A stretch of 47,888 nt of DNA from Anaerolineae bacterium (GCA_011176685.1 DUED01000049.1:1-47888), one strand, 5' to 3'; positions 34,861-47,100 are shown, counted from the stretch's first letter. A program made the numbers and translations. Notes: generated from the letters alone by a model not told the origin.

Positions 34861-36834
34861 TTAATCCTTCAAGCCCCAGTCAGGTTGACCCCGTTTATGT
34901 TTTTTATGCACAATAGTCAAGTCCAATTCAGGATCGTATTCAATTTCATGGAATTTGCGTTTCTGCTTTTTCTTCTTCTTGTCTTTTTGTAATGGTTCAA
35001 GTCTTTTGTCATCTACAAGTTCTTCCTCTTGGATGCTTTTATCCTCGATTACCTCTGGTCTAAGAGCAAATATTTCTTCAAATGAAACCTTTTCTTTTTC
35101 TTTTTTATCTTTTTCGGCGATTTCTTTCATTTCCTCGCTGACTGGTTCCTCTGCAACCACTTCTGCCTTAACCTGTACTTCTTCCTTTATTTCAGGTATC
35201 GCTGTTTCCATAACCTTTTCATCTTCTATTTGGGCTGTCTCTGATTCTGCTGCTTTTTCTTCATCTCTCACCGCTTCCTCAGCATATTCTTTTTCAGCGC
35301 TAATTTCAACTTCAAGAACCTCGATTACTTGTGGAACGATCTCTGGTAAAGTGTCAATAAATATTTCTATCTTTTCCAGGGATTTTGGGCCGATACCGGG
35401 AAGTTCCAGGACTTTTTCGGGTTCTAGTTTAGAATATAAAGCGAGCTGACCGGCATTTGTAATTTTCGCCTCTCCAAGCGAATCAATTATCTTTTTACCA
35501 AGTCCACTTTCAGCTAGGTTAAAAATAAAGGCACCCTCTGGAAGGCTCTTTTTTACATCCTCTCGTTTTTGTTCAAGGATTTGTTTTACTGCCAGCTGGC
35601 GATTCATTTTCTCTCGCTCTAGTTGATCCATGAACTGTGTAAGAACATCATGATCCTCGTGATTTATGACACGCCCTTCACTTTTACGTGTCATGATGTC
35701 TTCTACTTGTCGAGTTTTTGCTTTGAGTTCTTTGGCTAAATCAGCATATTCTTTGTTGTTTTGTAGGGTGAAGAGCCAGTCCGAAACGGTTTCAGGTAAG
35801 CTTTTAATGTCAATGCGCCACCCAGTTAATTTTGCAGCCAAACGTGCATTTTGTCCATCGCGACCGATGGCTAAACTGAGTTGGTCTTCAGGCACAACTA
35901 CCAGCGCAGTTTTACCACTACCAGGAGTTATATTTAAATACACGCCATTAACACGTGCTGGGCTGATAGCTTTAGCGATGAAGGTTGTTGGTTCTTTATT
36001 CCATTCAATGACATCAATTTTTTCATCGTGCAATTCCCGTACAATTGCTTGAATACGCACACCGCGTTGACCCACACAAGCCCCTACTGGGTCAATACCT
36101 TGTTGTGCAGCAGAGACAGCGACTTTAGCTCTATGGCCCGGTTCACGTGCTATAGAGCGGATTTCTACAATGCCATGGAAAATTTCTGGCACTTCATTTT
36201 CGAGTAATCGACGCAGAAAATCCCGATGTGTTCGCGAGAGGATAATTTGTGGACCCCGTGGACTCTCTTTCACTTCTGCTACCAAGGCGCGTATACGATC
36301 ATGGATGCGAAAACGCTCATATGGAATCATCTCTTTGCGCGGCATCAAACCCTCTGCCTTCAGCTCTAAGCCGATTGTCAGTCCATGTGCGCCCAAAGCC
36401 TGTATTACTCCATTTACGATCTCGCCCAGTTGCTTTTCATAAAAATTAAATTGAATATTCCGCTCTGCCTCACGAATTTTCTGCTGGATGACTTGACGTG
36501 CTGTCTGGGCAGCTACACGACCAAATCTTTCCGGTGTGGCATCTACAAACACTACTTCTCCCAGCTGGACATTCTCCTGGAACCGGCTTGCTTCTTGCAG
36601 TGTAACCTCCGTGTGCACTTCCTGCACATCTTCCACAACCTCTTTTTCAACCAGTATCTTCAGATTGCCGCTATCCAGATCAATTTCTGCCTTAATTTCT
36701 TGCGCACTGGAAGCATTCACTGATTTACGGTATGCTGAGACCATGGCTGCCGCAAGGGCATCCATAATAATTTCTTTAGGAAGTCCTTTGTCCTCCAGGA
36801 CTTCATTGAATGCGAGCACAAGTTCATTCTTCAT
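34861..36834 (-). CDS. nusA: Transcription termination/antitermination factor NusA with long C-terminal extension
   Basis: NusA binds RNA polymerase and RNA and modulates pausing and termination. The start MKNELVLAFNEVLEDKGL at 36834 matches the family opening; the open frame upstream is noise. The 657-residue product has the N-terminal domain, an S1 domain (about 130-200), and two KH domains with RGVRIQAIVREL and IGRDGQNARLAAKLTGW. Then comes a helix-hairpin-helix segment LELPGIGPKSLEKIEIF at about 490. The last 140 residues are Glu-rich and end in a Lys-rich stretch (KDKKKKKQKRKFHEI). Plain NusA without the extension is about 350-400 residues. Confidence 0.95.
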   Translation of the reverse strand: MKNELVLAFNEVLEDKGLPKEIIMDALAAAMVSAYRKSVNASSAQEIKAEIDLDSGNLKILVEKEVVEDVQEVHTEVTLQEASRFQENVQLGEVVFVDATPERFGRVAAQTARQVIQQKIREAERNIQFNFYEKQLGEIVNGVIQALGAHGLTIGLELKAEGLMPRKEMIPYERFRIHDRIRALVAEVKESPRGPQIILSRTHRDFLRRLLENEVPEIFHGIVEIRSIAREPGHRAKVAVSAAQQGIDPVGACVGQRGVRIQAIVRELHDEKIDVIEWNKEPTTFIAKAISPARVNGVYLNITPGSGKTALVVVPEDQLSLAIGRDGQNARLAAKLTGWRIDIKSLPETVSDWLFTLQNNKEYADLAKELKAKTRQVEDIMTRKSEGRVINHEDHDVLTQFMDQLEREKMNRQLAVKQILEQKREDVKKSLPEGAFIFNLAESGLGKKIIDSLGEAKITNAGQLALYSKLEPEKVLELPGIGPKSLEKIEIFIDTLPEIVPQVIEVLEVEISAEKEYAEEAVRDEEKAAESETAQIEDEKVMETAIPEIKEEVQVKAEVVAEEPVSEEMKEIAEKDKKEKEKVSFEEIFALRPEVIEDKSIQEEELVDDKRLEPLQKDKKKKKQKRKFHEIEYDPELDLTIVHKKHKRGQPDWGLKD

Positions 36835-36860
36835 GCTTATCTTTTCTCCAGTAGCATTTC

Positions 36861-36897
36861 CTGCATAATATGCAGAAAAGTGGGGGCTGCCCACTTT
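36861..36897 (-). promoter_or_regulatory. Two stacked hairpins in the nusA leader
   Basis: CTGCAT/ATGCAG (36861-36875) and AAAGTGGG/CCCACTTT (36877-36897) form two adjacent perfect stems between the predicted promoter and the nusA start. On the minus strand the larger hairpin is followed by TTTTC. It could act as an attenuator or pause site that allows NusA to control its own operon; that role is inferred. Confidence 0.5.
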
Positions 36898-36933
36898 CCG
36901 ATGCATTAGATAAAGCTGGTTCTTACAACTAAT

Positions 36934-36962
36934 ATTCTAACACTAATTTATGGCAGCAGCAA
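36934..36962 (-). promoter_or_regulatory. Predicted promoter of the nusA operon
   Basis: TTGCTG (minus strand, 36957-36962) and TAGAAT (36934-36939) are spaced by 17 bases, giving a leader of roughly 90 bases with two hairpins. It lies in the short gap next to the divergent GH13 gene, consistent with nusA being the first gene of its operon here. Confidence 0.5.
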
Positions 36963-37030
36963 GGGCTTCTCTGGATGTCTGCATGATATCCTTCCTCACC
37001 CAGGATATAATCAATAAAAATGAGGTGAAC

Positions 37031-38632
37031 ATGAAAGACTTCCTGTGGTGGCGCGACGGGGTAATTTATCAAATCTATCCGCGTTCTTTTTCGGACAGCA
37101 ACCACGATGGCATTGGCGATCTTGAAGGAATCCGTCAGAGGTTAGATTACCTAGATGACCTAGGTGTGGATGCCATCTGGCTTTCCCCCATTTATCCTTC
37201 TCCAGATGTCGATTTTGGTTATGATGTTAGTGACTACCTAAGCATTGATCCCAAATTCGGGAGTATGAGGGATTTTGGGCTTCTACTTAAAGATGCACAC
37301 AGGCATGGCATTCATATTATTCTTGATCTAGTGCTAAATCATACTTCAGACCAGCATCCCTGGTTTAAAGAATCTAGAGAATCGCTCGATAATCCATACC
37401 GCGATTATTATATCTGGCATGAACCAAAACCAGGAAGAAACCCGCCAAATAACTGGCAATCGATCTTCGGTGGCTCTGGTTGGGAACTGGATCATCACAC
37501 CAGCCAATATTATTACCATATGTTTTACAAAGAACAACCGGATTTGAACTGGCGTAATCACAAGGTTCATCGAGCTTTGCTGGATGTGTTCCGCTTCTGG
37601 TTAGATCAGGGTGTGGACGGCTTCCGGTTGGATGTGTTCAACGTTTTTTTCAAGGATTCCAAATTGCGCAACAATCCCACCAAATTATTTGGACTGCGTC
37701 CTTATGAGCGACAAGAACACATTTTTGATTGTGATCAACCAGAGATGATGCACTTACTGCAAGAGATCCGCCAGATTCTCGATGCTTATCCAGAAAGTTA
37801 TGCTGTGGGAGAAACTTTTTTAGCAAACCCAGAAAAAGCAGGCAGTTACTGTGGGAAGAACATCCTGCATGCTACTTTTAATTTCGAATTCCTGCGGAAC
37901 TCCTGGAACCCAAAACGCTTTTTGAATAACGTTATCCAATGGGAACATGTTTTGCGAGGGAAATGCTGGCCTAATTATGTACTCAATAACCATGATACAG
38001 TACGCACATCTACGCGTTTCGGGGAAGGCGAGGATGACCAGCGGCTAAAGGTTGCTGCTGCAATGCTGCTCACTATGCGCGGCACTCCATTTTTGTATTA
38101 CGGCGAGGAAATTGGAATGCGCAACGTTAGAATAAAGCACTCGCAGATTAAGGACCCCATTGGGAAACGCTATTGGCCTTTTTACAAAGGTCGTGACGGA
38201 TGCCGTGCGCCTATGCAGTGGGAAGCAATTCCCAATGCCGGCTTTAGCACAGTTGAGCCATGGCTACCAGTGCATTCGGATTATATCCAGCGCAATGTCA
38301 CTAATCAGTATAGAGATCCGCATTCGATTTTAAATTTTTATAAAAAGTTGCTGGCTTTGCGCAAGCGGCACCCGGTACTAGTTCGTGGAATTTTTGAGCC
38401 CATACAGCAAAAATCAAAGCATGTACTAGTTTATGAAAGAAAATATAAGAATCAACGAGCGCTTATTGCGCTGAACTTCAGCGATTCCAAAATAAAAATT
38501 ATCCTTGTACAATCCAGAAAAAATAAATGGAGATTGCTTCTATCTAACCAACGTAAAAAACTGGAGATATTATCTGCTGACTCATTCAATTTAGAGGGAA
38601 ACGAAGCCCTCATTTTATTAAATGCATTTTGA
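37031..38632 (+). CDS. GH13 alpha-glucosidase (oligo-1,6-glucosidase/trehalose-6-phosphate hydrolase group)
   Basis: The 533-residue product is a cytoplasmic glycoside hydrolase family 13 enzyme. It opens WWRDGVIYQIYPRSFSDSNHDGIGD and has LDLVLNHTSDQHPWF, the nucleophile Asp201 in GFRLDVFN, the acid/base Glu261 in VGETF and the stabiliser Asp322 in NNHDT, all in the usual order of a TIM barrel. A C-terminal beta domain follows. It should release glucose from the non-reducing end of short alpha-glucosides. The start at ATG 37031 has GAGGTG upstream. No sugar transporter is next to it. Confidence 0.92.
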   Translation: MKDFLWWRDGVIYQIYPRSFSDSNHDGIGDLEGIRQRLDYLDDLGVDAIWLSPIYPSPDVDFGYDVSDYLSIDPKFGSMRDFGLLLKDAHRHGIHIILDLVLNHTSDQHPWFKESRESLDNPYRDYYIWHEPKPGRNPPNNWQSIFGGSGWELDHHTSQYYYHMFYKEQPDLNWRNHKVHRALLDVFRFWLDQGVDGFRLDVFNVFFKDSKLRNNPTKLFGLRPYERQEHIFDCDQPEMMHLLQEIRQILDAYPESYAVGETFLANPEKAGSYCGKNILHATFNFEFLRNSWNPKRFLNNVIQWEHVLRGKCWPNYVLNNHDTVRTSTRFGEGEDDQRLKVAAAMLLTMRGTPFLYYGEEIGMRNVRIKHSQIKDPIGKRYWPFYKGRDGCRAPMQWEAIPNAGFSTVEPWLPVHSDYIQRNVTNQYRDPHSILNFYKKLLALRKRHPVLVRGIFEPIQQKSKHVLVYERKYKNQRALIALNFSDSKIKIILVQSRKNKWRLLLSNQRKKLEILSADSFNLEGNEALILLNAF

Positions 38633-38798
38633 TAAAGAAATTTTACACCTGAATGAACCAACATAATTTTAACTCCTGGCTGTTCGTGGTCAGGAAGGAA
38701 TAGAATTCAGGTAATAACCCATAACTTACTGCTATGGATATTGAAAGGTCTTGATGTATATTAAAATGTTAATACCACGATTTTGATAGAGGTTTTTT

Positions 38799-40448
<1,650 letters not shown>

Positions 40449-40465
40449 TTTAAAAGGAAGTCAAT

Positions 40466-40867
40466 ATGAAAATTAAAAAAATCAACCACGTGGCGATTGC
40501 TGTCTCCAATATTGAAGAAGCTCTTTCGTTCTGGTGCGATGCACTGGGGCTAGAAATGGACCATATTGAAAAAGTTACCAGCCAGAAAGCCAGAGTAGCT
40601 TTCTTACCAGTAGGTGATAGTGAGGTAGAGTTAGTTCAACCTACCAGCGATGACAGCGGTACCGCCAGGTTCCTGCGTGAACGAGGCCCTGGCATGCATC
40701 ATTTATGCTTTGAAGTAGAAGATATTCTAGATGCATTGAAGCAATTAAAAGCAAAAGGTGTACGATTAATTAATGAGAAACCCCTTGAGTTAGAAGATCG
40801 AAAAATGGCTTTCATTCACCCAAAAAGCACCTATGGCGTTCTGGTGGAGTTGTATCAAATTATTTGA
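40466..40867 (+). CDS. mce: Methylmalonyl-CoA epimerase
   Basis: The epimerase swaps the R and S forms of methylmalonyl-CoA so the mutase can use it. The 133-residue vicinal-oxygen-chelate protein has INHVAIAV with the first metal histidine (His8), GPGMHHLCFEV with another, and a terminal glutamate in GVLVELYQ. AAGGAAGT precedes the ATG. With the mutase it forms part of propionyl-CoA breakdown or the reverse; carboxylase genes are not in the window. Confidence 0.95.
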   Translation: MKIKKINHVAIAVSNIEEALSFWCDALGLEMDHIEKVTSQKARVAFLPVGDSEVELVQPTSDDSGTARFLRERGPGMHHLCFEVEDILDALKQLKAKGVRLINEKPLELEDRKMAFIHPKSTYGVLVELYQII

Positions 40868-41150
40868 AGATTTGCTATCATTCCCTAATGAGATAATCCG
40901 CCATCTGGATGAAACTAAGAATCTCAAATAACCTAGCAGAGGTTCTTCTTACTTACAGTATGCTGCGCGATCATACTAACGCTCTCATTAGAATACTTTG
41001 CAGTATGCTACGCGATGACATATTATGTCTATTTGTCCATTCCCAGGCGAATGCTGTGCAGTACTTACAGCGTGCTTAGCGACACTTTTCAACATACTGC
41101 ACTATCGCTATCAACCCTCATAATTGTAAAAACATCCCCCTCACAACATT
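40868..41150. repeat. Repeat-rich spacer between mce and the UMF1 transporter
   Basis: Two direct copies of CAGTATGCT(G/A)CGCGAT lie at 40956-40971 and 41001-41016, and a third, more diverged one near 41055. The 25 bases at 40948-40972 are an exact inverted match to 5315-5339. No gene or RNA is visible in the rest of the stretch. Confidence 0.75.
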
Positions 41151-41158
41151 CATAAATA

Positions 41159-41183
41159 AAAAAGAACGGGCTTGCGCTCGTTT
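41159..41183 (-). terminator. Terminator of the UMF1-type transporter gene
   Basis: AACGGGC (41165-41171) and GCTCGTT (41176-41182) form a stem with one A-C mismatch and a 4-base loop. On the minus strand a run of T and A/T follows, seven bases after the gene's stop. The T run on the other side may also serve the mce transcript. Confidence 0.75.
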
Positions 41184-41189
41184 TTTCGT

Positions 41190-42500
41190 TTACTCATTGG
41201 CAGAAATGAGTGCTTTTTCGTCCTCCTCAGCTACTTTTATGCCGCGTTCCACATTCACGCGCGATAACACATAAATACCCAGAATGAAGAAAATAACCAA
41301 CGAGACAATACTCAGTCGGCTTTCTCCCATCAAGGTGGAGACCAAACCAAACAAAGCAGGTCCTGCGATGGAGGAAAATTTCTCGAATACACTGAAGAAG
41401 CCATAGAACTCTGCCGATTTGCTTTTAGGCATCATACGTCCTATCAGCGAGCGGCTGAGTGCCTGGCTGCCGCCCTGCACAGTGGCGACCGCAAAACCCA
41501 GTGCCCAGAAATGCCATGCTGTGCTCATGAAATATCCCCCAATAGCAATCAGGGTATAGACCAGTAAACTGATATAAATAGAAGTTTTAGTGCCTATCTT
41601 TTTCGCCAGCCAGCCAAAAGCAATAGCGAAGGGCGCTGCTACAAACTGCACCATTAGCAGTGTGCCTATCAGTGTGGTCTGCCCAATACCAATTTCTGTT
41701 CCATAAATAGTTGACATAGTGATAATAGTGCCGATACCGTTGGTATACAGGAAGAACGCCAACAAGAACAGGAACAGGTCACGGAAATTATGGATATCCT
41801 TAAAAGTGACCGCCAGTCGTCGGAAGCTGACCTGTACTGGATTCATTCCAGCTTCTTCCTTCATGATCTTGCGCTGTGGTTCGGAGATATAGCGCATAGC
41901 TGGGATGGTGAACACTAACCACCAGATTGCCACACTAACGAAGGAAAGTCGTGACATCAGCGTGGGGTCCATATCAGGGAAGAAATTGGGCAACATCATG
42001 ATCATTGCCAGGTTAATTGCCAATAACAAACCGCCACCGATATAACCCATGGCAAAGCCGCGTGAGGAAACCTGGTCAATCTCCTTTGGTGTTGTTATGT
42101 GCGGTAGTAATGCATCGTAAAAAACCAGCGAGCCGGCAAAACCAATATTGCCGAAAATGTACAAGGCAGAAGCCAGCTTCCAATCACCGGTTTTTACGAA
42201 ATACAGCAGTGCTGTAGCTGTCACTCCCAGAAATACAAAGAAAGCCATAAATTTTTTCTTAGCACCCTTGAAGTCCGCAACAGCGCCCAAGAGGGGGCTG
42301 ATCACCGCTACAATTAGTGCCGCGATAGAACAGGTGAAACCCCAATTGGCAGTCGCCTGGTGAGCCGGCAGGTTGGAAGCCGCAACGGAGGAATAGTAAA
42401 CCGGTAGCACTGCTGCCATAATAGTGGTGGCAAAAGCCGAGTTGCCCCAGTCATACATCGTCCAAGCCCAAATTGCTTTTTTCTTAGATTTTGTAGCCAT
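41190..42500 (-). CDS. UMF1-type major facilitator transporter
   Basis: The 436-residue product has about twelve membrane spans and the family opening AWTMYDWGNSAFATTIMAAVLPVYY, characteristic of the UMF1/Atg22-like branch of the major facilitator superfamily. Further marks are LLGAVADFKGAKKK and GGSQALSRSLIGRMMPKSKSAEFYG in the second half. Substrates of this branch are poorly known; efflux of amino acids is known for eukaryotic Atg22. It has its own terminator and stands alone. Confidence 0.88.
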   Translation of the reverse strand: MATKSKKKAIWAWTMYDWGNSAFATTIMAAVLPVYYSSVAASNLPAHQATANWGFTCSIAALIVAVISPLLGAVADFKGAKKKFMAFFVFLGVTATALLYFVKTGDWKLASALYIFGNIGFAGSLVFYDALLPHITTPKEIDQVSSRGFAMGYIGGGLLLAINLAMIMMLPNFFPDMDPTLMSRLSFVSVAIWWLVFTIPAMRYISEPQRKIMKEEAGMNPVQVSFRRLAVTFKDIHNFRDLFLFLLAFFLYTNGIGTIITMSTIYGTEIGIGQTTLIGTLLMVQFVAAPFAIAFGWLAKKIGTKTSIYISLLVYTLIAIGGYFMSTAWHFWALGFAVATVQGGSQALSRSLIGRMMPKSKSAEFYGFFSVFEKFSSIAGPALFGLVSTLMGESRLSIVSLVIFFILGIYVLSRVNVERGIKVAEEDEKALISANE

Positions 42501-42654
42501 GAATGTGTTCTCCTTGATAGATATTGTTGTGAAATGCTAAATATTCACAGGAATTATGTCATTATACAGCAAGCACCCCAATATAATAAATAGACTTATC
42601 TCGAAACTTGTTGATTTGTTCCTCTCTTACTCAGTTAGAGGATTTCTCAGGTCA

Positions 42655-43920
42655 TTATTTATCCGTGCAGTAAGCCGGTTGACCGGCTGTATCCACCCAT
42701 TGGCAGTCAGAGCGCGCTTCGCAATCCTGCTGGCTGAGTCCGCTGCATATTTCCTGTTCGGTTTCCCCCAATTGTTCGGCCGGTATAACTTCAACCCCAT
42801 CCAAGTCTCCTTCCCAGCTCAGCAATTCCTTCCACACCCAGCAATTCTGCTCCAAATCCGGCAGGTCCAACAGCAGCCAGGTGAAATTAAGGTTGCGCCC
42901 CACAATCGGCGCACTTTCGCCTTTTGGTAGATTACCAACAGCCTTGAATTCATCCCCTGGTTTAGTCCGGCAGTTAGCATCCTTTAAAGCGATTGCTTCC
43001 GGTATTACATTTGGTATTACAGAAGTCGGGGTAGCCGCCGGGACAATTAGCATTGTTTCTTCTGTGCAGGTTACAGAATAAGTAAGAGTGTTTGATCTTA
43101 AGTAATCAGGACGATTTACAAACAATCTTACTTCACCGTCCTCAATAGAATCTCTTACTATAAAGGAGTCCACATATGGATAACCATAGTTTAACCATTC
43201 GTCGGTTATTATTACATACCCGCCACCCAAATAACCCTCGGAAGTTGAATACCTTGATACCCAAACAGCTCCAATATCAACGTCTCCAGTGAAATAACCA
43301 TCATAACCAACCTTTAAACCCAATATCGTGGGGCAAGGACCAGTGTAAGTGTAATCATCCCTTTCACTGGAATACCAACGGATTAAGATGTCAGTGACGT
43401 GTAGGTACTGAGGCACCTCAAAATGCCAGTGAATAGGAACCTCTAAAGTACCTCCGGGCACAGGCCCCACACCAAACAATTCTTCTTCTCCATCTTTAAA
43501 CCCAGAAATATAAAAATTGGCGTTATACTTGCCGGGCACACACGGGGCTTCAAACCGTAATGGAAGCTCAAAAGACTCCCCGGGTGCGACTGGTCCTGGT
43601 AGAGAAGTTGGATACTCAACATCTCTCACAAGCGTTGATAAATCTCCCCAGGCAGATTCAATAGTGTAAGAAGTGTCCCAATCACATATGCCCACATTTT
43701 TGATTGACCAGATCTTCTCAACTCTCCCACTCAATGGTTCAATGATGGAGCCATCGGGTAGGTTAATATGACTGACCTCCGCCCAGTTGCAGGGCAGTTC
43801 CGGTGGTTCAATTAACCCATCACCAGGGTCACAGCTTGCCCCAAAGAACAGTATTACTGAAAAGCAAAGAAATATTTTCATACAGGTAAATGCTCTTATA
43901 TTATTATCCTTTCTAATCAT
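42655..43920 (-). CDS. Lipoprotein with NBR1-type Ig-like domain and C-terminal SH3-like domain
   Basis: I start at ATG 43920, which has GGAG seven bases before it. The 421-residue product has a lipoprotein signal ending FFGASC (Cys30). Residues about 45-165 match the NBR1 central Ig-like domain (LPDGSIIEPLSGRVEKIWSI, then NVGICDWDTSY, VAPGESFELPL, and APCVPGKY). This domain is known from the autophagy receptor NBR1 and is frequent in Chloroflexota surface proteins. A middle beta-rich part follows, then an SH3-like domain with RTKPGDEFKAVGNLPKG and WVWKELLSW, and a Cys-rich tail. It is probably an envelope protein that binds polymer or protein. Confidence 0.82.
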   Translation of the reverse strand: MIRKDNNIRAFTCMKIFLCFSVILFFGASCDPGDGLIEPPELPCNWAEVSHINLPDGSIIEPLSGRVEKIWSIKNVGICDWDTSYTIESAWGDLSTLVRDVEYPTSLPGPVAPGESFELPLRFEAPCVPGKYNANFYISGFKDGEEELFGVGPVPGGTLEVPIHWHFEVPQYLHVTDILIRWYSSERDDYTYTGPCPTILGLKVGYDGYFTGDVDIGAVWVSRYSTSEGYLGGGYVIITDEWLNYGYPYVDSFIVRDSIEDGEVRLFVNRPDYLRSNTLTYSVTCTEETMLIVPAATPTSVIPNVIPEAIALKDANCRTKPGDEFKAVGNLPKGESAPIVGRNLNFTWLLLDLPDLEQNCWVWKELLSWEGDLDGVEVIPAEQLGETEQEICSGLSQQDCEARSDCQWVDTAGQPAYCTDK

Positions 43921-44140
43921 TTTCATTCTCCTGCTTTCTGTATTTATTAAAAAACAATCTGTTTTTCATTCTTCCCTCTAATCTGATGAGCTCAATGAAA
44001 CGGCAAAGTTGTTTTCTCCATTACCATTATACAAAACTAGATGTTATTATACAAATTTTCGCGATTTGGCCTATGCATTCCTCAGGAAGGCAATATGAGA
44101 GATTATTTCTCTCATTATCACCCACAACATTCCCTAAGTT

Positions 44141-47100
44141 TTAGGAGGTGGGAGAAGGGGAAGGTGTTGGCGTATCGGTTGGTATGGGTGTTTCAGTTGA
44201 GGTTGGTGGAGACGTTGCTGTTTCACTTGGAGCAGGTGAAGGTGTGGGCGTCTCAGTGGGAGTTGGCGTGATTGTTGGTGTCAATGTTGGTACCAGGATA
44301 TTCAGGTGAATTTTCTTTTCAGCATAACCTCCATTGTCGCTCTCTAAATAGATACGTAAAGTTATACTGGAGGCGTTAACCTCGTAGAGATCCAGTGAAT
44401 AAAGCTTGGTAGGTTGGTCGTATTTGTTCTTCACTCCCTCAATCAGAGTTTTCCAATTCGAAGGGTTTTCACCTACGCCATAGTCCAGTTTAAACTGTTT
44501 GAAATTGGCTGTGGCTGTTACCACCGCATATATATCCAGTGGAGTCTGAGTGACCGCCATGCCGTCAGTCATGCCCACAAAAACAATTGTTGGCCGCGGA
44601 TCGCCTCCGCTGCATTCATTTTCAGGTGTAAAACGGACGGGGTCGTGAAAACCCATCTTTTCTGCCCATTCCTGACCCTTCGAAGTCTCCCTGATCCATT
44701 TGACCGCCCACTTCTCACTCACATTCAGAGTCCAGCGCTCCTTGGTAAACTCTGAACAGGCAGAAGAAGCCTTCAGATTGGTCCACGTATCTACAACCAC
44801 CTTCTGCCATAGATCCTGCTCTTTAGGCAGTGGCGGCTGGTCTTGAGCGAAAATCTCCCCTTTCTGGCTGGGACACTTCTCAGACGGCTCAGCACCTGAT
44901 AGCGTGCAGATAATGCGATCAACAACTCCCTGCGGTTGTATGAATGGCGTGGGGTTGCCGCCGGTGTAGCGCTGAACAGCATACTGCATTACGTCTGCCC
45001 AGACAGGAGCTGCACCGGTTAGTCCGCTGGTATTCTGCATGGGCGAATAATCAGCATTGCCCACCCAGACCCCAACGGCAATATCCGCTGTGTAGCCCAG
45101 AGTCCAGTTATCACGAAAATCATTTGTTGTGCCAGTCTTGACCGCTGCAAGGAAGGGCAACTTCAGCACAGATCTGGAGCCGAAGGCAGGCGTGCGGGCT
45201 TCATTATCAGAGAGGATACTTGAAATCAAGTAAGCATGTTCACTACGGATTGTTTTTTTAGTTTCTGGAGTATGATGTTCAAATACAAGATTACCCTGAT
45301 GGTCCTCAACGCGCACAATGGCGAACGGCGGTACACGCAGGCCGTCATTGGCGAAGACAGCAAATGCACCGGTCAGTTCCAGCAAACTCACATCTCCACC
45401 TCCCAGGGTTAGCGAAAGCCCATAATCCTGGCGGTTTAGCGTGGTAATGCCCATACGCTTGGCAAAACTAATGAATCCATCCTCTTCAGGCGTATTGGGG
45501 TCATCATATATGCCGACAAACTGCAATGTTTTCACAGCCGGAACGTTATAGGAACTGCCAAGCGCCGTTCGTACAAGAATTGGACCGTGGAACTTGTTGT
45601 CATAATTGACTGGCCTGTAGGGTTCACGCGTATCATTGGGGTCACCAGAGGGCGGAAACTCGCTCTCTACATCCCAAATGAGGGTAGCGGGAGTCCAACC
45701 CTTTTCAAAAGCCGCCGTGTAAGTTAGCGGTTTTATGGAAGAACCCGGTTGGCGTGGCGACACTGCCATATTAACCTGCCCAGATATTTCTTCATTGTTG
45801 AAATCCGCCGATCCAATCATCGCCAGGATCTCGCCAGTATGGGGTCGAATAGCAACCAGCGCTCCATCGCTGGCATTATTTTCCACCAGTTCATCAATCT
45901 GCTCACGCACAGTCAGCTGGGCATAACGCTGCAAATCGGGGTCAAGCGTAGTAAAAACTCTGAATCCGGAGCGGTAAATAGTCTGCGGATCAAACTGCTC
46001 TTCCAGCAAAGTGCGTATGTAATTAATCCAGTGCGGGAAAGGCATGGTGATGAGTTTCTGCTCAAATGGAAAATTCTCAATTTCTTGGGCAGCAGCAACC
46101 GCCTCGTTTAAAGAAACACAGACTGGTACACTGCTATTGCTGACGCTGATGCAACCTTCCTCCATACTCAACTGGTACATCAGGTTAAGCACATCTTTGT
46201 GGCGCAGCAAGGAAGCATCCGAGTTGCTGAAAATATCATAAACCGCGGGCATCTGTGGTATCCCCGCTAAAAAAGATGCCTGTCCTAGAGTAAGCAGGTC
46301 AGCGGAAGTGCTGAAATATGTCTCCGCAGCTGCCTCAATTCCATACGCCATGTTACCGTAATAGATTTCATTTAAATACAATTCCAAAATCTCATCCTTG
46401 GAGTAGCGACGGGTGATCTCGGCTGCAAGCACAATTTCTCGTGCTTTACGCTGAACAGTTCTCTGGCTGCGTTCTTCAGGTGAAAGCAGCAACGTACGCG
46501 CTAATTGTTGGGTAATGGTCGAAGCACCGGAGACAATCTCACCAGAGGTATAATTCTGCCACATAGCCCGCAGAATCGCATAGGGGTCAAAGCCCGGATT
46601 GTTATAAAAATCCTTGTCCTCGGTCGCGATGGTCGCAGCAACCAGATAGGGTGAAATCTCATCCAGCGACACATATGTACGCCGCCCGGCGTTGGGATCC
46701 AGTATCTCATAGATTAAGTTATTATCGCGGTCGTATATGCGAGTTGTCTCAAACTGTGAGGCATGTGCACGCAGATCCTCCACACTTGGCAAAGTCGAAG
46801 CGATTGAAAAATATTGAAAAACGAGGAATGAGAGAGCGCCGATGGTGACGATTACAATCGAAAAAATTCCACCAATGAATATACGCAACAAACAACCCAA
46901 CTCTCGGCCTCTCCAATGCAGAAAAAATGCCTTAATGCCATCAAAAGGTGATTTGGGCGGCGTTCCACCACTTGAAGGGCCGGATTGAGGTAAGGGTTTT
47001 TCAATGGGTTGATGGGGCAGCATGTCTGCTGATTCTTCTCCCCGCCGACCCCCCTTTGTTTCAGAGATGTAACCTGACATCTGTTCATGGTCAGGTTGTG

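Noticed and set aside
36835-37030. Frame extensions of nusA and of the GH13 gene into their shared upstream region
   Set aside because: Both extended N-termini lack family similarity and cross the predicted nusA promoter; the internal ATGs match the family starts.
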